Positions 1-7,229 of a DNA stretch of 7,780 bases are shown one piece after another. The stretch comes from an uncultured Acetatifactor sp. (lineage in GTDB: Bacteria; Bacillota; Clostridia; Lachnospirales; Lachnospiraceae). The DNA is taken from positions 1-7,780 of the forward strand of contig CAJUNZ010000112.1 of the NCBI GenBank assembly GCA_910587755.1, read 5' to 3'. Each line of letters begins with the position of its first letter. Position 1 is the first letter of the stretch. The translations under genes and the position numbers were made by a program. Under the pieces are notes generated by a model. The model saw only the letters and a list, made by a program, of their open reading frames with translations, made no database searches and was not told the origin of the DNA.

Positions 1-69
1 CAGATCGTCCAGGGCCACCTCCAGGGTTTCCGCCTCGTTGTAACACGGTATCTGTATAATCAGTTTCAT
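1..69 (-). CDS. Family 2 glycosyltransferase, N-terminal fragment
   Basis: Only the first 23 codons are present and the gene runs off the left edge. The peptide begins MKLIIQIPCYNEAETLEVAL, which matches the first beta strand and nucleotide-binding turn of GT-A fold family 2 glycosyltransferases (hydrophobic strand, then P-x-Y-N-E). Such enzymes move a sugar from a nucleotide-sugar to a lipid or glycan acceptor on the cytoplasmic membrane face. The ATG overlaps the stop of the preceding SH3b gene as ATGA (66-69), so translation is probably coupled and it is the fifth gene of the leftward operon. An AGGGA motif lies a few bases before the start. Donor and acceptor cannot be told from this fragment; the family call is fairly secure because the motif is distinctive. 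Confidence 0.75.
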   Translation of the reverse strand, partial: MKLIIQIPCYNEAETLEVALDDL

Positions 70-992
70 GTCTTTCCCTGTTCCTTTCCTTTTTGATCAG
101 TTCCATCCCCTGCTTCCAGATCCACAAAAGTAAGGTTCTCCCCTTCCCGGGAACCACTCTGTACGCCGGCTTCTTCCCCTTTCTGGGCCGTTGCCGGACC
201 GCCGTCTCTTTTCTCTTTTATGATCTGCACAGCTGCGTACACAAGGATAACCACAGCCACCACCGCAAGAATAACCAGGTTGGAAATACCGCCTTTCTGC
301 TCCTTCTTTCCTTCCTCTTTTTCAGAAGTGCTGTCTGCTTTTTTGCTGTCAGACTCACTTTCAGGAACATCCTGCCCAGGTGTATTGAGATCCGCCTGTT
401 CTCTCTGACTGCCATCTTCAGCTGTTTCTCCTGCCACCTGCTTTTCCTCTGCGGATGTCTCCTCAGAAGAAATTTTTTCCGGATTATTCCCCTGTATCTC
501 CGTGGGATCCTGGGTACCTTCCTCCCATTCTTCCTGGCTGTATATCTCCAGAAAATCCTGCCGCACATATGCTGTCTCTCCACCGTATACTACACGATAC
601 CAGCCTTCTTCTGTCAGCTCTACAGCAAAGATAAAGTCTCCCTCCTCCAGCTGTCCCAGCACCTCTTCTGAGGTGTCTGGCCCCCGGCGTACATTTACCT
701 TTTTTACCACAGACATCATAGTAGGACTGGTGATTCCGGCACTGGATTCCATGCCTGTCTCCTCCCGCCCATCCACGGTTTCATCACTCCCGCTCTGTGC
801 CTCCAATGCGAGAACCGGCTCCTCTGTCTTCTCCATAAAATCCAGAGAGCAAAATGCCTGTACTGCCAAAACCGGGGAAAATGCCACAATCCCTGCCGTT
901 AAAAGTAAAAAAACAGCCAACGCCAGTCTTATCGAAAAACTTTTTCTCTTCCTGGATTTTTCACCATTTTCCCTAATAAATCCTCCTGTCAT
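66..992 (-). CDS. Membrane-anchored SH3b-domain protein
   Basis: About 308 aa. A basic N-terminus (RKRKSFS) precedes a hydrophobic segment (about residues 21-43, ending SPVLAV) that is a signal anchor or signal peptide. Next comes a bacterial SH3 domain (about 93-151) with the typical VNVRRGPDTSEEVLGQLEEG start and a GWYRV...ETAYV core. A long acidic Glu/Ser/Thr-rich stretch follows (about 152-230), then a second membrane helix (about 236-258) and a polar tail. SH3b domains usually bind cell-wall peptides or glycans, so this is likely a cell-surface accessory of the glycan operon; the exact role is unknown. I chose the ATG at 992 over one at 1004. It overlaps the upstream stop as ATGA, and GGAGGGG (996-1002) is ideally placed before it, whereas the 1004 ATG lies within that ribosome site. 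Confidence 0.85.
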   Translation of the reverse strand: MTGGFIRENGEKSRKRKSFSIRLALAVFLLLTAGIVAFSPVLAVQAFCSLDFMEKTEEPVLALEAQSGSDETVDGREETGMESSAGITSPTMMSVVKKVNVRRGPDTSEEVLGQLEEGDFIFAVELTEEGWYRVVYGGETAYVRQDFLEIYSQEEWEEGTQDPTEIQGNNPEKISSEETSAEEKQVAGETAEDGSQREQADLNTPGQDVPESESDSKKADSTSEKEEGKKEQKGGISNLVILAVVAVVILVYAAVQIIKEKRDGGPATAQKGEEAGVQSGSREGENLTFVDLEAGDGTDQKGKEQGKT

Positions 993-2527
993 TTTCCCCT
1001 CCATCCGGCAATTTTTTTATTTCTTTTATTTTGCTTTCTGTCCCCTGTTTCTGCTGAATCAAAGCACTGCTTTTCATCCTCTGATCCTGCAACATCCAGA
1101 CGCCGTTTTATCCCATTTCCAGACACACCCATGGCGCTCTTTCCACAGCCATCCTGTCCCGGCGGCTGATCTGCCAAAGGACCAACTTTCCGCGCTGTCT
1201 CTCCTTCCGCAGGCCTTTCTCTTTCGGAAGATATTTTCCCGCATACACCCAAAGTTCCGCCCAAAACAAGTATGTAAAGCGGCGCAGCGGCCGTATTTTG
1301 GCTGAAAAAAACAGCCTGTGCCAGATAAAGTATCAGAACCAGAAACTGCCACGGTGAAACTTTTCCCCGCCGAAACTGCTTTCCGGCCAGCCCCACTGCT
1401 ATCAGCGCCGTCCACAGGGCCCAGATGCCTCCTGCCAGGCCCCCCGCCTCCAAAATATCGTAAAAACTGCCCCTGTGACCGGTGCAGTACTCCCTCAGCG
1501 CGCCCCCAAACCGACGCAGCAGGTTTATGCCCGTGCCGCCTTCCATGCCTTCCAAATGTTCTCCCAAGGTCAGGAGCAGGAACAGGAACGCGCCTGTCCC
1601 TGCAAGGGCCCATGACAGCCCTTTTTTTAAACCATGCAGAGGTATCTCTCCGCCCTCTGGCAGCTTGTCCCACCAGGAAAAAAATAGCACACCCGCCAAA
1701 GCCAGTGCCAGCTGCAGAAAGATTCCGTCCTCCAGGCTGTACATGGCTCCCGCCTCAAAAGGCAGGATGCCGGCGAGCAGCGGCATGTTCGACAACAGGA
1801 AGAAACAGGCGGAGGCCATCTGCATGGTCCTACGCACAAATTCCTTCTCCGGTCTGTGGAGCAGAATGGAGACAGGGAACACCAGGAATCCCAGAAGAAT
1901 TCCCAAAATATCCCCCTCCAGGAACAGAAGAAAGTAAACCGCCAGCGCCACAGCCAGGCCCGTCCAGCGCCTCCGATCTTCCTCTACGCAGTACTCTTCC
2001 ACGGCCCCTGAGGCCGCCAACAGCAGAAAAGGTGCAGGAAGCCCCTCTCTCAACAGAGGACGCAGGTTAAAGACATAACCCGGGCTCCCCAGGTAATGCC
2101 ACAGAAGCCCTGCACAGGCAGGAACGGCGCAGACTGTCAAAAGCATCCTGTCCTTTTCCCCGGCCGGACCGCCTGACAGTGCGGCGCCTCTCTGAGACAC
2201 ACTGCTTCCCGGCGAGGCAGAGAAAAAGAGCAGCACCAGGGACATTCCGAAAAAACTGCCCCAGCCGCTTCCAGGCCCCAAAACAGCTCCTGCCATAATG
2301 CCGGATATATTCCACAGAAAGAATCCTCCCGCCAGACAATCCAGCGCCGTCCATTTCCTTTCCCGCCACGCTCTTCTTCCTGCCGGCATTAAAAATCCCA
2401 GGGCTCCGGCTCCCCAACACATCCAGTCCCTGGCAGGCACACCGGCGATCTGCCATCCCGGCATCACTGCTGCCAGGGCAAAAAACACACCGGCGCGAAA
2501 CCATTTTTCTGCTTTTTTCTGTTTCAA
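989..2527 (-). CDS. Wzy/WaaL-type polysaccharide polymerase or ligase
   Basis: About 512 aa with roughly ten or more hydrophobic helices. Near residue 350 it has GHRGSFYDILEAGGLAGG followed by a helix, which fits the Wzy_C/O-antigen ligase signature (His, then L-x-E-x-G-x2-G). Members join undecaprenyl-linked glycans into polymers or transfer them to lipid or protein acceptors outside the membrane. The C-terminal tail (about 75 residues) is polar and basic, probably cytoplasmic. The start is uncertain. The frame opens at a TTG at 2629 that has AGGAG only one base away, and its first 34 residues are Arg/Gly-rich and unlike a membrane-protein N-terminus. The TTG at 2527 has AGGGGG six bases upstream and gives MKQKKAEKWFRAG followed directly by a helix, so I prefer it. 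It overlaps the next gene as ATGA. Whether it polymerises glycan or glycosylates protein is not decidable here. Confidence 0.8.
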   Translation of the reverse strand: MKQKKAEKWFRAGVFFALAAVMPGWQIAGVPARDWMCWGAGALGFLMPAGRRAWRERKWTALDCLAGGFFLWNISGIMAGAVLGPGSGWGSFFGMSLVLLFFSASPGSSVSQRGAALSGGPAGEKDRMLLTVCAVPACAGLLWHYLGSPGYVFNLRPLLREGLPAPFLLLAASGAVEEYCVEEDRRRWTGLAVALAVYFLLFLEGDILGILLGFLVFPVSILLHRPEKEFVRRTMQMASACFFLLSNMPLLAGILPFEAGAMYSLEDGIFLQLALALAGVLFFSWWDKLPEGGEIPLHGLKKGLSWALAGTGAFLFLLLTLGEHLEGMEGGTGINLLRRFGGALREYCTGHRGSFYDILEAGGLAGGIWALWTALIAVGLAGKQFRRGKVSPWQFLVLILYLAQAVFFSQNTAAAPLYILVLGGTLGVCGKISSERERPAEGETARKVGPLADQPPGQDGCGKSAMGVSGNGIKRRLDVAGSEDEKQCFDSAETGDRKQNKRNKKIAGWRGK

Positions 2528-2662
2528 CCTGCACCCCCTGCCGCTCCGGCTTTTTGTGTTTTCATGACCAGCGCCAGATACCCTTTGGGCTTCTCCCTGC
2601 ACTTTCCGGCAGATAAATTTCCCCGACAAACTCCTGTATACAACCTTAACCTGACTGTTACC

Positions 2663-4459
2663 TCAAGGCCCTCTGCGGCGATACAGAATATACCGTGGAG
2701 ACTCCCCTTCCGCTTCGCAGTCCTCGGGCAGAGTTTCTTCCATGCCATTCCCCTTCTCCACCAGAAAAATCTCTCTCACACCCTCCGGCAGTGCTCCATC
2801 CAAGTCAGGATGCAGGGACACATCCCAGAGCATAAACTGGGCCAGACACATCTGTCTGCTGGCGCCGCCGCACAGGTAGACTGCCTCCTGCTGTCCCCCT
2901 CTCAGGGCCTCTTCTCTGGCCATGGAGAGTAGCCCCGCATCCTCCCGCTGTCCCCTGTTTGCAGCCTGTACATAGGTTTCTGCCCCGTAAATTCCCAGAA
3001 GAAGCTGCAGCAGACAGGGCACAAGCAGCAGACACTTTCGCCGCTTCCCCTTTCCCCTCCTGGCGAAATCTGCAGCCCCCAGCACCAGGATTCCTCCCAG
3101 AATTCCTCCCATGTATGCATACAGTATGGTCCGCCGGTCATACTTCTGCGCCAGATCCAGGGCATACAGGATTCCCGTCACAGACTGGCGCTCTGTGAAC
3201 CGGATCTCTCCTGTTCCCAGAACCAGAAATACCGTAAAGAAACATCCTCCCAGGATCCCCAGAAGCTGCAGAAACCGCCTCTTTACTCCGGATTTTCCCG
3301 CCAGTTCCAGAATACCCAGGGCCAGAATGGGCGGCAGTGTGTTCTCGTGATATCTGCCGTAGAGCTGCCCATCCAGCCGATCCGTCCTCAGACAGTAAAT
3401 GCAGCAGATCAGAAGTGCTCCCAGGTGAGTCAGCAGAACCCACAGGCACAGCAGCCCCTGGACTGTACAAATGCCTCTGCCCTCTGCTCCACCTCCATTG
3501 CGCCCCTGCCCTGTCCTTCCTGTCCGGATTCCGGCAGCCAGCTTGTGCACCTCCCTCAGCAGAAAAGTCATACCCCAGAAATACATTCCAAAGCTGGCAC
3601 ACCCCAGATAAAATATCTTACCGGCCAGGCCCGCTGCAAAGTTCCATATGCCTTCCGGCGTAAAGAGAAATGCGATCTTACCCCACTGCCCGCTGTAGCT
3701 GTTGGTTCCTGTTTTTCCTGTATAGATCTCCGATCCCATTTCGGCCACCAGAGCTGCCTTAATCCCTGCTGCCGCCAGAAAAAACAGAATAAGGACAAAT
3801 AGAAAACACCACAACCTGCCTCCCGCTCCCGCCTCTTTTTTCTGCAGAAACGCCCCCGCTGCCATGCACAAAATAATGCCCAGGACAATTCCTACAGTCC
3901 GCATATGCACCATGTACATACAGCCTGCAGCCACAGCTGGAAGCAGCCATCCCAGGCCTCCCGGATGCCGCAGCTGCCTGGCTGTTCCCCATGCCGCCAG
4001 CACATACAGGAATGTCAGCAGCGCTTCCGTCAGGGTGGTCCCGGCATAGACAGTCCAGGATACATACAGCATCCCTCCTCCCCCTGCACAGGCCAAAAGT
4101 CCGTCTCCTGCCCCGGGAAAAATCTCCTTCAGCATCCTGTACAACAGCAGAACTGCCCCTGCCAGAAGCAGGAAATTCATCCCTGCCATACACCTGTACA
4201 GGGTGGAAGGATCCGCCCCTGTCTTTATAAAAGGCAGCATCAGCAGCCCATACCCGAAAGAGTACCAGGAATACTGTGATACCACTTCCCGCCAGTCCAT
4301 GCCCGCCATAGCTGCCGCCTGGGCCCAGTAGCCCGTCTCGTCCGGAAATACCACTGGAGCACACAGTCCCGGGATGAAAACTGCGGCCATAAAAAACCAT
4401 ATCCCGCAAAATCCCGCCAAAACCAGCCCTGCCACTCTGGCATTCTTTTTCCGGCTCAC
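2663..4459 (-). CDS. GT-C-fold multi-membrane glycosyltransferase
   Basis: 598 aa, with about 11-13 membrane helices and a soluble C-terminal part (about 510-598). After the first helix the external loop carries FPDETGYW (Asp40-Glu41), then YSFGYGLLMLPF (66-77). An acidic pair in the first outer loop, followed by a Y/G-rich re-entry, is the hallmark of GT-C enzymes such as the PMT and ArnT families, which use polyprenyl-phosphate sugars as donors and act on the outer membrane face. Starts at GTG with GGGAGG about 8 bases upstream. It follows the secreted-protein gene by 66 bases holding two hairpins, one covering the ribosome site. It may decorate the glycan or the neighbouring secreted protein. 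The fold call is good; donor and acceptor are inference, and related proteins are often annotated only as hypothetical membrane proteins. Confidence 0.75.
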   Translation of the reverse strand: MSRKKNARVAGLVLAGFCGIWFFMAAVFIPGLCAPVVFPDETGYWAQAAAMAGMDWREVVSQYSWYSFGYGLLMLPFIKTGADPSTLYRCMAGMNFLLLAGAVLLLYRMLKEIFPGAGDGLLACAGGGGMLYVSWTVYAGTTLTEALLTFLYVLAAWGTARQLRHPGGLGWLLPAVAAGCMYMVHMRTVGIVLGIILCMAAGAFLQKKEAGAGGRLWCFLFVLILFFLAAAGIKAALVAEMGSEIYTGKTGTNSYSGQWGKIAFLFTPEGIWNFAAGLAGKIFYLGCASFGMYFWGMTFLLREVHKLAAGIRTGRTGQGRNGGGAEGRGICTVQGLLCLWVLLTHLGALLICCIYCLRTDRLDGQLYGRYHENTLPPILALGILELAGKSGVKRRFLQLLGILGGCFFTVFLVLGTGEIRFTERQSVTGILYALDLAQKYDRRTILYAYMGGILGGILVLGAADFARRGKGKRRKCLLLVPCLLQLLLGIYGAETYVQAANRGQREDAGLLSMAREEALRGGQQEAVYLCGGASRQMCLAQFMLWDVSLHPDLDGALPEGVREIFLVEKGNGMEETLPEDCEAEGESPRYILYRRRGP

Positions 4460-4463
4460 GATC

Positions 4464-4503
4464 CCTGCCTCCCTGGCAGGACAGCGGGCGGAAATCCGCC
4501 CGC
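4464..4503 (-). promoter_or_regulatory. Tandem hairpins before GT-C gene, one over its SD
   Basis: Read on the mRNA (minus strand), GCGGGCGG pairs with CCGCCCGC around a 4-base loop (4484-4503). A second perfect hairpin follows: CCTGCC, loop AGGGA, GGCAGG (4464-4480). The second contains the GGGAGG ribosome site of the gene starting at 4459, split between loop and stem. No U-run follows either stem, so neither looks like an intrinsic terminator. They may hold down translation of the membrane glycosyltransferase or protect the upstream mRNA from decay. Confidence 0.5.
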
Positions 4504-4525
4504 GCTTCCCCCAGACTTTTGTGCC

Positions 4526-5317
4526 TTATTTTCTGAATACATCAAAACTTCCCGCAGGTGCCTTGACAATGGCAAACACGCCGAAACCATCTGTCTCCAC
4601 CGAGAGCATGGACGGATCCTGGGACTGGTTCACCAAAATGCTCACTTTGCCGCCCTCCTGCACCCGGATCACAGCATACTCATAGCCTGCCTGACGGAAG
4701 GACGCCGGGATACCCAGAGTGATAACAATGGGTTTATTTATGTCCACCATCTTTTTCCCGTTCAGAAATCCGCCTATGTCCAGAATGGGTCCCTGCACTG
4801 CCTCCACCTGATTTGCTGCCAGGATTCCCAGGCCGTCCCGGATGCTGGCTGCCGCCAGGGCACCGTGCTGTGTGTCCACACTGTACATGCTGACGTCATC
4901 CCCAGGGCCTGCCCCAAAGGCTGCCTTTACCGCCGAAAAAGGCGTAGTGACAGCCACGCCCTCCACACACAGCGCAGTGTATTCGCCGGGCACGGTGGAG
5001 ATCACTTCTTTTCCGTCCGCCATTGTCACCACACTGTTGTTTACCGGTCGGGACTCTTCCGGAGCCTCCGTGGGCACTGCCGTAGGAGCCGGAGTAGAAA
5101 CCGGAGTCGGGGTCGGAGTGGGAACCGTGTCAGGGGTTCCTCCGGGAGTTACAATGGGCGCAGGCGGCACAGTCACCTGTTCCCCACTTTCACCGCTTCC
5201 CCCGGATCTGCCCAGGGGGATGCCGCCATTTGCGTTCACCGCCAGTACCGGAGACGCCGCCACCATGGCCGCAACGGCAAACACACCGATCTTTTTCAGT
5301 ACTTCCTTGCTTACCAT
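4526..5317 (-). CDS. Secreted protein with Pro/Thr-rich linker, first gene of operon
   Basis: 263 aa. A signal peptide (residues 1 to about 29: LKKIGVFAVAAMVAASPVLAVNA) is followed by a Gly/Ser patch, a Pro/Thr/Val-rich linker (about 50-90, with repeated PTPT and TPAP) and a beta-rich domain (about 95-263). That domain ends in a pattern common in clostridial surface proteins: an I/V-rich strand, 'YAVIRVQEGGKVSIL', then 'ETDGFGVFAIV'. I see no LPxTG signal, lipobox or membrane anchor, so it is probably released or held non-covalently at the surface. I do not recognise a named family. The linker resembles O-glycosylated linkers, and two membrane glycan enzymes follow directly, so it could be their substrate; that is inference. 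ATG start with a perfect AAGGAGGT (5327-5334) nine bases upstream. Confidence 0.85.
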   Translation of the reverse strand: MVSKEVLKKIGVFAVAAMVAASPVLAVNANGGIPLGRSGGSGESGEQVTVPPAPIVTPGGTPDTVPTPTPTPVSTPAPTAVPTEAPEESRPVNNSVVTMADGKEVISTVPGEYTALCVEGVAVTTPFSAVKAAFGAGPGDDVSMYSVDTQHGALAAASIRDGLGILAANQVEAVQGPILDIGGFLNGKKMVDINKPIVITLGIPASFRQAGYEYAVIRVQEGGKVSILVNQSQDPSMLSVETDGFGVFAIVKAPAGSFDVFRK

Positions 5318-5344
5318 CTCTCTTTTACCTCCTTGTTTTATTTT

Positions 5345-5375
5345 ATATATTCGGGGAGAGCATTCCCGGATATAT
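5345..5375 (-). promoter_or_regulatory. Imperfect dyad in leader of glycan operon
   Basis: On the minus strand ATATATCCGGG faces CCCGAATATAT around about 9 bases: 10 of 11 positions pair, with one mismatch. It lies just upstream of the ribosome site of the 263-aa gene. It could be an operator or a stem-loop in the 5' leader. No convincing -35/-10 pair accompanies it; TTGACT lies nearby, but its distance to the TATATA is about 27 bases. Confidence 0.3.
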
Positions 5376-5455
5376 CAGTCAATCTCACTTTCCACATGCC
5401 GCCTGCCAGTCTGATTTTTTGTCTGACGCTGCATTCCATATCTTTATAAAATCTC

Positions 5456-5533
5456 TTATAACAGCCCTCTGCAAAATCCTCCCAACACTTTCAACAGCCG
5501 AATAAAACCCTTCAGGACGGGTATACTGCCCAT
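5456..5533 (-). CDS. Candidate 25-aa cationic hydrophobic small ORF in operon leader
   Basis: ATG to TAA, 25 codons. The peptide begins MGSIPVLKGFIRLLKVLG and ends GFCRGLL. It has four basic residues (K8, R12, K15, R22), no acidic ones and many Leu/Ile/Val/Phe, which would fit an amphipathic helix. A GGAG lies 9 bases before the ATG. It sits between the left inverted repeat and the first operon gene, so it would be transcribed from the switch promoter after inversion. It could be a leader peptide, a small membrane-active peptide, or chance. No homology can be claimed. Confidence 0.25.
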   Translation of the reverse strand: MGSIPVLKGFIRLLKVLGGFCRGLL

Positions 5534-5550
5534 GTGTATCAGCTCCGCGT

Positions 5551-5576
5551 TTCGTGAAATATGCCCTTTTACGAAA
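5551..5576 (+). repeat. Left inverted repeat, candidate recombination site IR-L
   Basis: A 26-bp sequence with arms TTCGTGAAA (5551-5559) and TTTTACGAA (5567-5575), which are inverted copies at 8 of 9 positions, around the 7-bp asymmetric centre TATGCCC. The reverse complement occurs without mismatch at 7283-7308; identity stops at both ends. Two roughly 10-bp arms around a 6-8 bp spacer is the usual core-site layout for tyrosine recombinases. Confidence 0.75.
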
Positions 5577-5616
5577 ACACTTCCCCAAAACGCAGAAAAT
5601 GGCCTGCCTGGAGCTG

Positions 5617-5638
5617 CTGACCACTATTTCTGACGGCT
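5617..5638 (+). repeat. Imperfect direct repeat, left copy
   Basis: CTGACCA-CT-ATTTC-TGACGGCT here matches CTGACCA-G-ATTTT-TGACGGCT at 7099-7119: about 20 matching bases with one indel and two changes. The copies lie on either side of the recombinase ORF inside the inverted repeats. They could be arm-type binding sites for its N-terminal domain, or a relic of an older duplication. Confidence 0.45.
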
Positions 5639-5768
5639 TATTTTTTATTTACCTCATGGCGTGCTTGGAAATTGTTTTCTGACAGATATACGCCACAGCC
5701 TGTGTAAAATTGAGGGCTGTGCCTTGCGTTTGCCCAAAATACCCCAGATGTGAGAATGAAGTTTGGCG

Positions 5769-5852
5769 GCATAAAAGCATGGCAAAAAATGCCCCTGTCC
5801 ACCCAGATTGTCTCTCAGGCCTCCTGCGGCAGTTTTCCCATGCTTTTTATGC
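5769..5852. repeat. Inverted repeat with one-base bulge downstream of recombinase
   Basis: GCATAAAAGCATGG (5769-5782) faces CCATGCTTTTTATGC (5838-5852). They are complementary apart from one extra base in the A/T run, with 55 bases between. As RNA it could form a 14-bp stem in the recombinase 3' region. No U-run follows on either strand, so a simple intrinsic terminator is unlikely; an RNA-stabilising structure or small RNA is possible. Confidence 0.5.
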
Positions 5853-5912
5853 AGTGTCAGCGGGCTATTCCCGCCATTTTTCTAAACCACTCTTCCAGAC
5901 AGCGCTCTCCGC

Positions 5913-7082
5913 TCAGGCTCCTGCCGCCTGGAATGCCCCTTCCATCAGCTCCCGCTTATGTTCCATGGTGGAATGCACATACAGTCCCAGCGTCACCTGG
6001 ACACTGGAGTGTCCCAGAACCTCGCTGAGACTCTTCATATCAAATCCACGCCGAATACACCGGCTGGCAAAATAATGCCGCAAGGTATGGAACTTAAAAT
6101 GCCCTATGCCACAGGCTTTCAGCAGCGCTGCAAAACGGTACTGCACCGTTCTGGCCTCCGCCCACTCCTTCTTCTTTCCCTCCACCAAATATACATCAGG
6201 CCTGCGCCGGTTCAGCTTCAGCAGACGCAGCAGAAACCCAGGAACCGGAATACTCCTGGCAGAGGTGGGGGTCTTGGGAGCCTGGATCTTCACTTTGGTG
6301 CCGGACTGGTCTGTCCCACAATTTCTGACGCGCTGCATATTTCTGCTCACCCGCAGCACCCCCGCCTCCAGATCAATGTCGCTCCATCTCAGTGCGCACA
6401 ATTCCCCGATACGAATCCCCGTACAGCAGGCCAGAAGTACCCCCAGACAAGTTCCATCCTCCGCATGCGCCGCCAGATACTCCATAAGCTTTTCCATAAC
6501 CTGATCGGTGGGTACCTCCACCTGGGGCCTTCTGCCCGTCTTCCCCGCCTCCAGCTCCGGCAGGCTGCACCCATGCTCCCGGGACATGTGCCGGAAAGCC
6601 TGACGCAGCACCGTCCCAATGCTTCTGGCATAGGCGGCTGAAATCCCTGAACCGTCACGTTTTTTCCGGATCCCTTCCAGAAAATTTCTACAGCAGACAC
6701 CTGTAAACGTCCTTCCCTCCTGGTTTCCGATCCTCCGAATATGCCGTTCCACAATCTGAAAATAGCAGGCATAAGTGGACTCTTTCCAGGTTCCCTTCCT
6801 CTCCTCAAGCCACTTGTCCACAATTTCACCTATGGTGAGAGAACCCGTCTGCTCACTGGAAGAAGGCTGCTTTTGGGTCAGAAACTGATCTTCGACGCAC
6901 TTCTTCCCGCCCTCCTTTTTCTCCCGGGCCAGTTCCCGGGTCAGGGTCAGCACCTTCTCCCGGACCTCCTTATAACTGTGCCCGTAGACAGAGCGATATC
7001 CCGTCCCTGGCATCCCACACCGCACCCGTCCCTCCCATCTTCCGTCTTTCCTCTTATAGATATTTAATCCCTTTTTTGCCAT
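5913..7082 (-). CDS. Tyrosine recombinase (phage integrase family), likely the switch invertase
   Basis: 389 aa, full length for a three-domain integrase. Residues about 5-50 (NIYKRKDGRWEGRVR) form the AP2-like arm-binding domain, 80-170 the SAM-like core-binding domain, and 185-385 the catalytic domain. All catalytic residues are visible: Arg224 in TGIRIGEL, Lys270 in APKT, His332 and Arg335 in HTLRH, His358 in LGHSS, and the nucleophile Tyr368 in TLGLYVH. It cuts and rejoins DNA at paired core sites through a 3'-phosphotyrosine intermediate. ATG start with GGGAG six bases upstream. It sits inside a pair of 26-bp inverted repeats, with no excisionase, relaxase or phage gene nearby, which favours a DNA inversion role over an integrated element. 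If the segment flips, its direction flips too. Family call very secure; role as inverter inferred from context. Confidence 0.95.
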   Translation of the reverse strand: MAKKGLNIYKRKDGRWEGRVRCGMPGTGYRSVYGHSYKEVREKVLTLTRELAREKKEGGKKCVEDQFLTQKQPSSSEQTGSLTIGEIVDKWLEERKGTWKESTYACYFQIVERHIRRIGNQEGRTFTGVCCRNFLEGIRKKRDGSGISAAYARSIGTVLRQAFRHMSREHGCSLPELEAGKTGRRPQVEVPTDQVMEKLMEYLAAHAEDGTCLGVLLACCTGIRIGELCALRWSDIDLEAGVLRVSRNMQRVRNCGTDQSGTKVKIQAPKTPTSARSIPVPGFLLRLLKLNRRRPDVYLVEGKKKEWAEARTVQYRFAALLKACGIGHFKFHTLRHYFASRCIRRGFDMKSLSEVLGHSSVQVTLGLYVHSTMEHKRELMEGAFQAAGA

Positions 7083-7098
7083 GGTTCTCTCCCTTTCT

Positions 7099-7119
7099 CT
7101 GACCAGATTTTTGACGGCT
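7099..7119 (+). repeat. Imperfect direct repeat, right copy
   Basis: Partner of 5617-5638, lying about 16 bases upstream of the recombinase start codon, so it could also let the recombinase control its own expression. Confidence 0.45.
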
Positions 7120-7200
7120 CACAATTTTTTTCCGCTGCAGCATTAAGCAGATTTTACAATATCTGACAGCACACCAACTAAAAAAATATCTATTTTGCAG

Positions 7201-7229
7201 TTGAAATGCGGCGTTTAAAGTGGTATGAT
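7201..7229 (+). promoter_or_regulatory. Outward sigma-A-type promoter inside the invertible segment
   Basis: TTGAAA (7201-7206), 17-bp spacer, TATGAT (7224-7229): five of six matches in each box at ideal spacing, with an A/T-rich tract (7178-7195) placed like an UP element. It points right toward IR-R, 54 bases away, and on toward the gene at 7505. It is divergent from the recombinase gene. After inversion it would drive the glycan operon. Confidence 0.7.

Larger units (their letters stand above)
5577..5912. other. Non-coding left flank of the recombinase
   Basis: 336 bases between IR-L and the recombinase stop, with no ORF I believe. It holds the left copies of three short direct repeats also found on the right flank (5617-5638, 5695-5710, 5733-5743) and a long-range inverted repeat (5769-5852). 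I see no clear U-tract terminator after the recombinase, so its transcript might read leftward through IR-L into the glycan operon. Confidence 0.5.

Noticed and set aside
993..1004. Start of the SH3b gene at the ATG at 1004
   Set aside because: That ATG overlaps the GGAGGGG that serves the ATGA-coupled start at 992.
502..1305. Long plus-strand ORFs opposite the glycan genes (also at 1318-2070, 3347-3802 and 4842-5449)
   Set aside because: Pro/Ser/Arg/Cys-rich translations typical of the antisense of GC-rich genes; the minus-strand frames give clear membrane and signal-peptide patterns.
2528..2629. N-terminal extension of the Wzy-like protein to the TTG at 2629
   Set aside because: AGGAG is only one base from that TTG and the added 34 residues are Arg/Gly-rich. 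The TTG at 2527 has better-spaced AGGGGG, but the longer form is not excluded.
5419..5486. Possible minus-strand promoter (TTGCAG, 19-20 bp, TATAAA) in the operon leader
   Set aside because: The -35 is weak and the spacer too long, so I do not call it. If real, the operon would keep basal expression in the OFF orientation.
5385..5624. 79-codon minus-strand ORF spanning IR-L
   Set aside because: It has no good ribosome site, runs across the recombination site so it would be broken by inversion, and its peptide has no recognisable pattern.
5860..5880. GCGGG/CCCGC hairpin followed by a short T-run on the plus strand
   Set aside because: Only a 5-bp stem and a short T stretch; no plus-strand transcript is expected to end here in this orientation.
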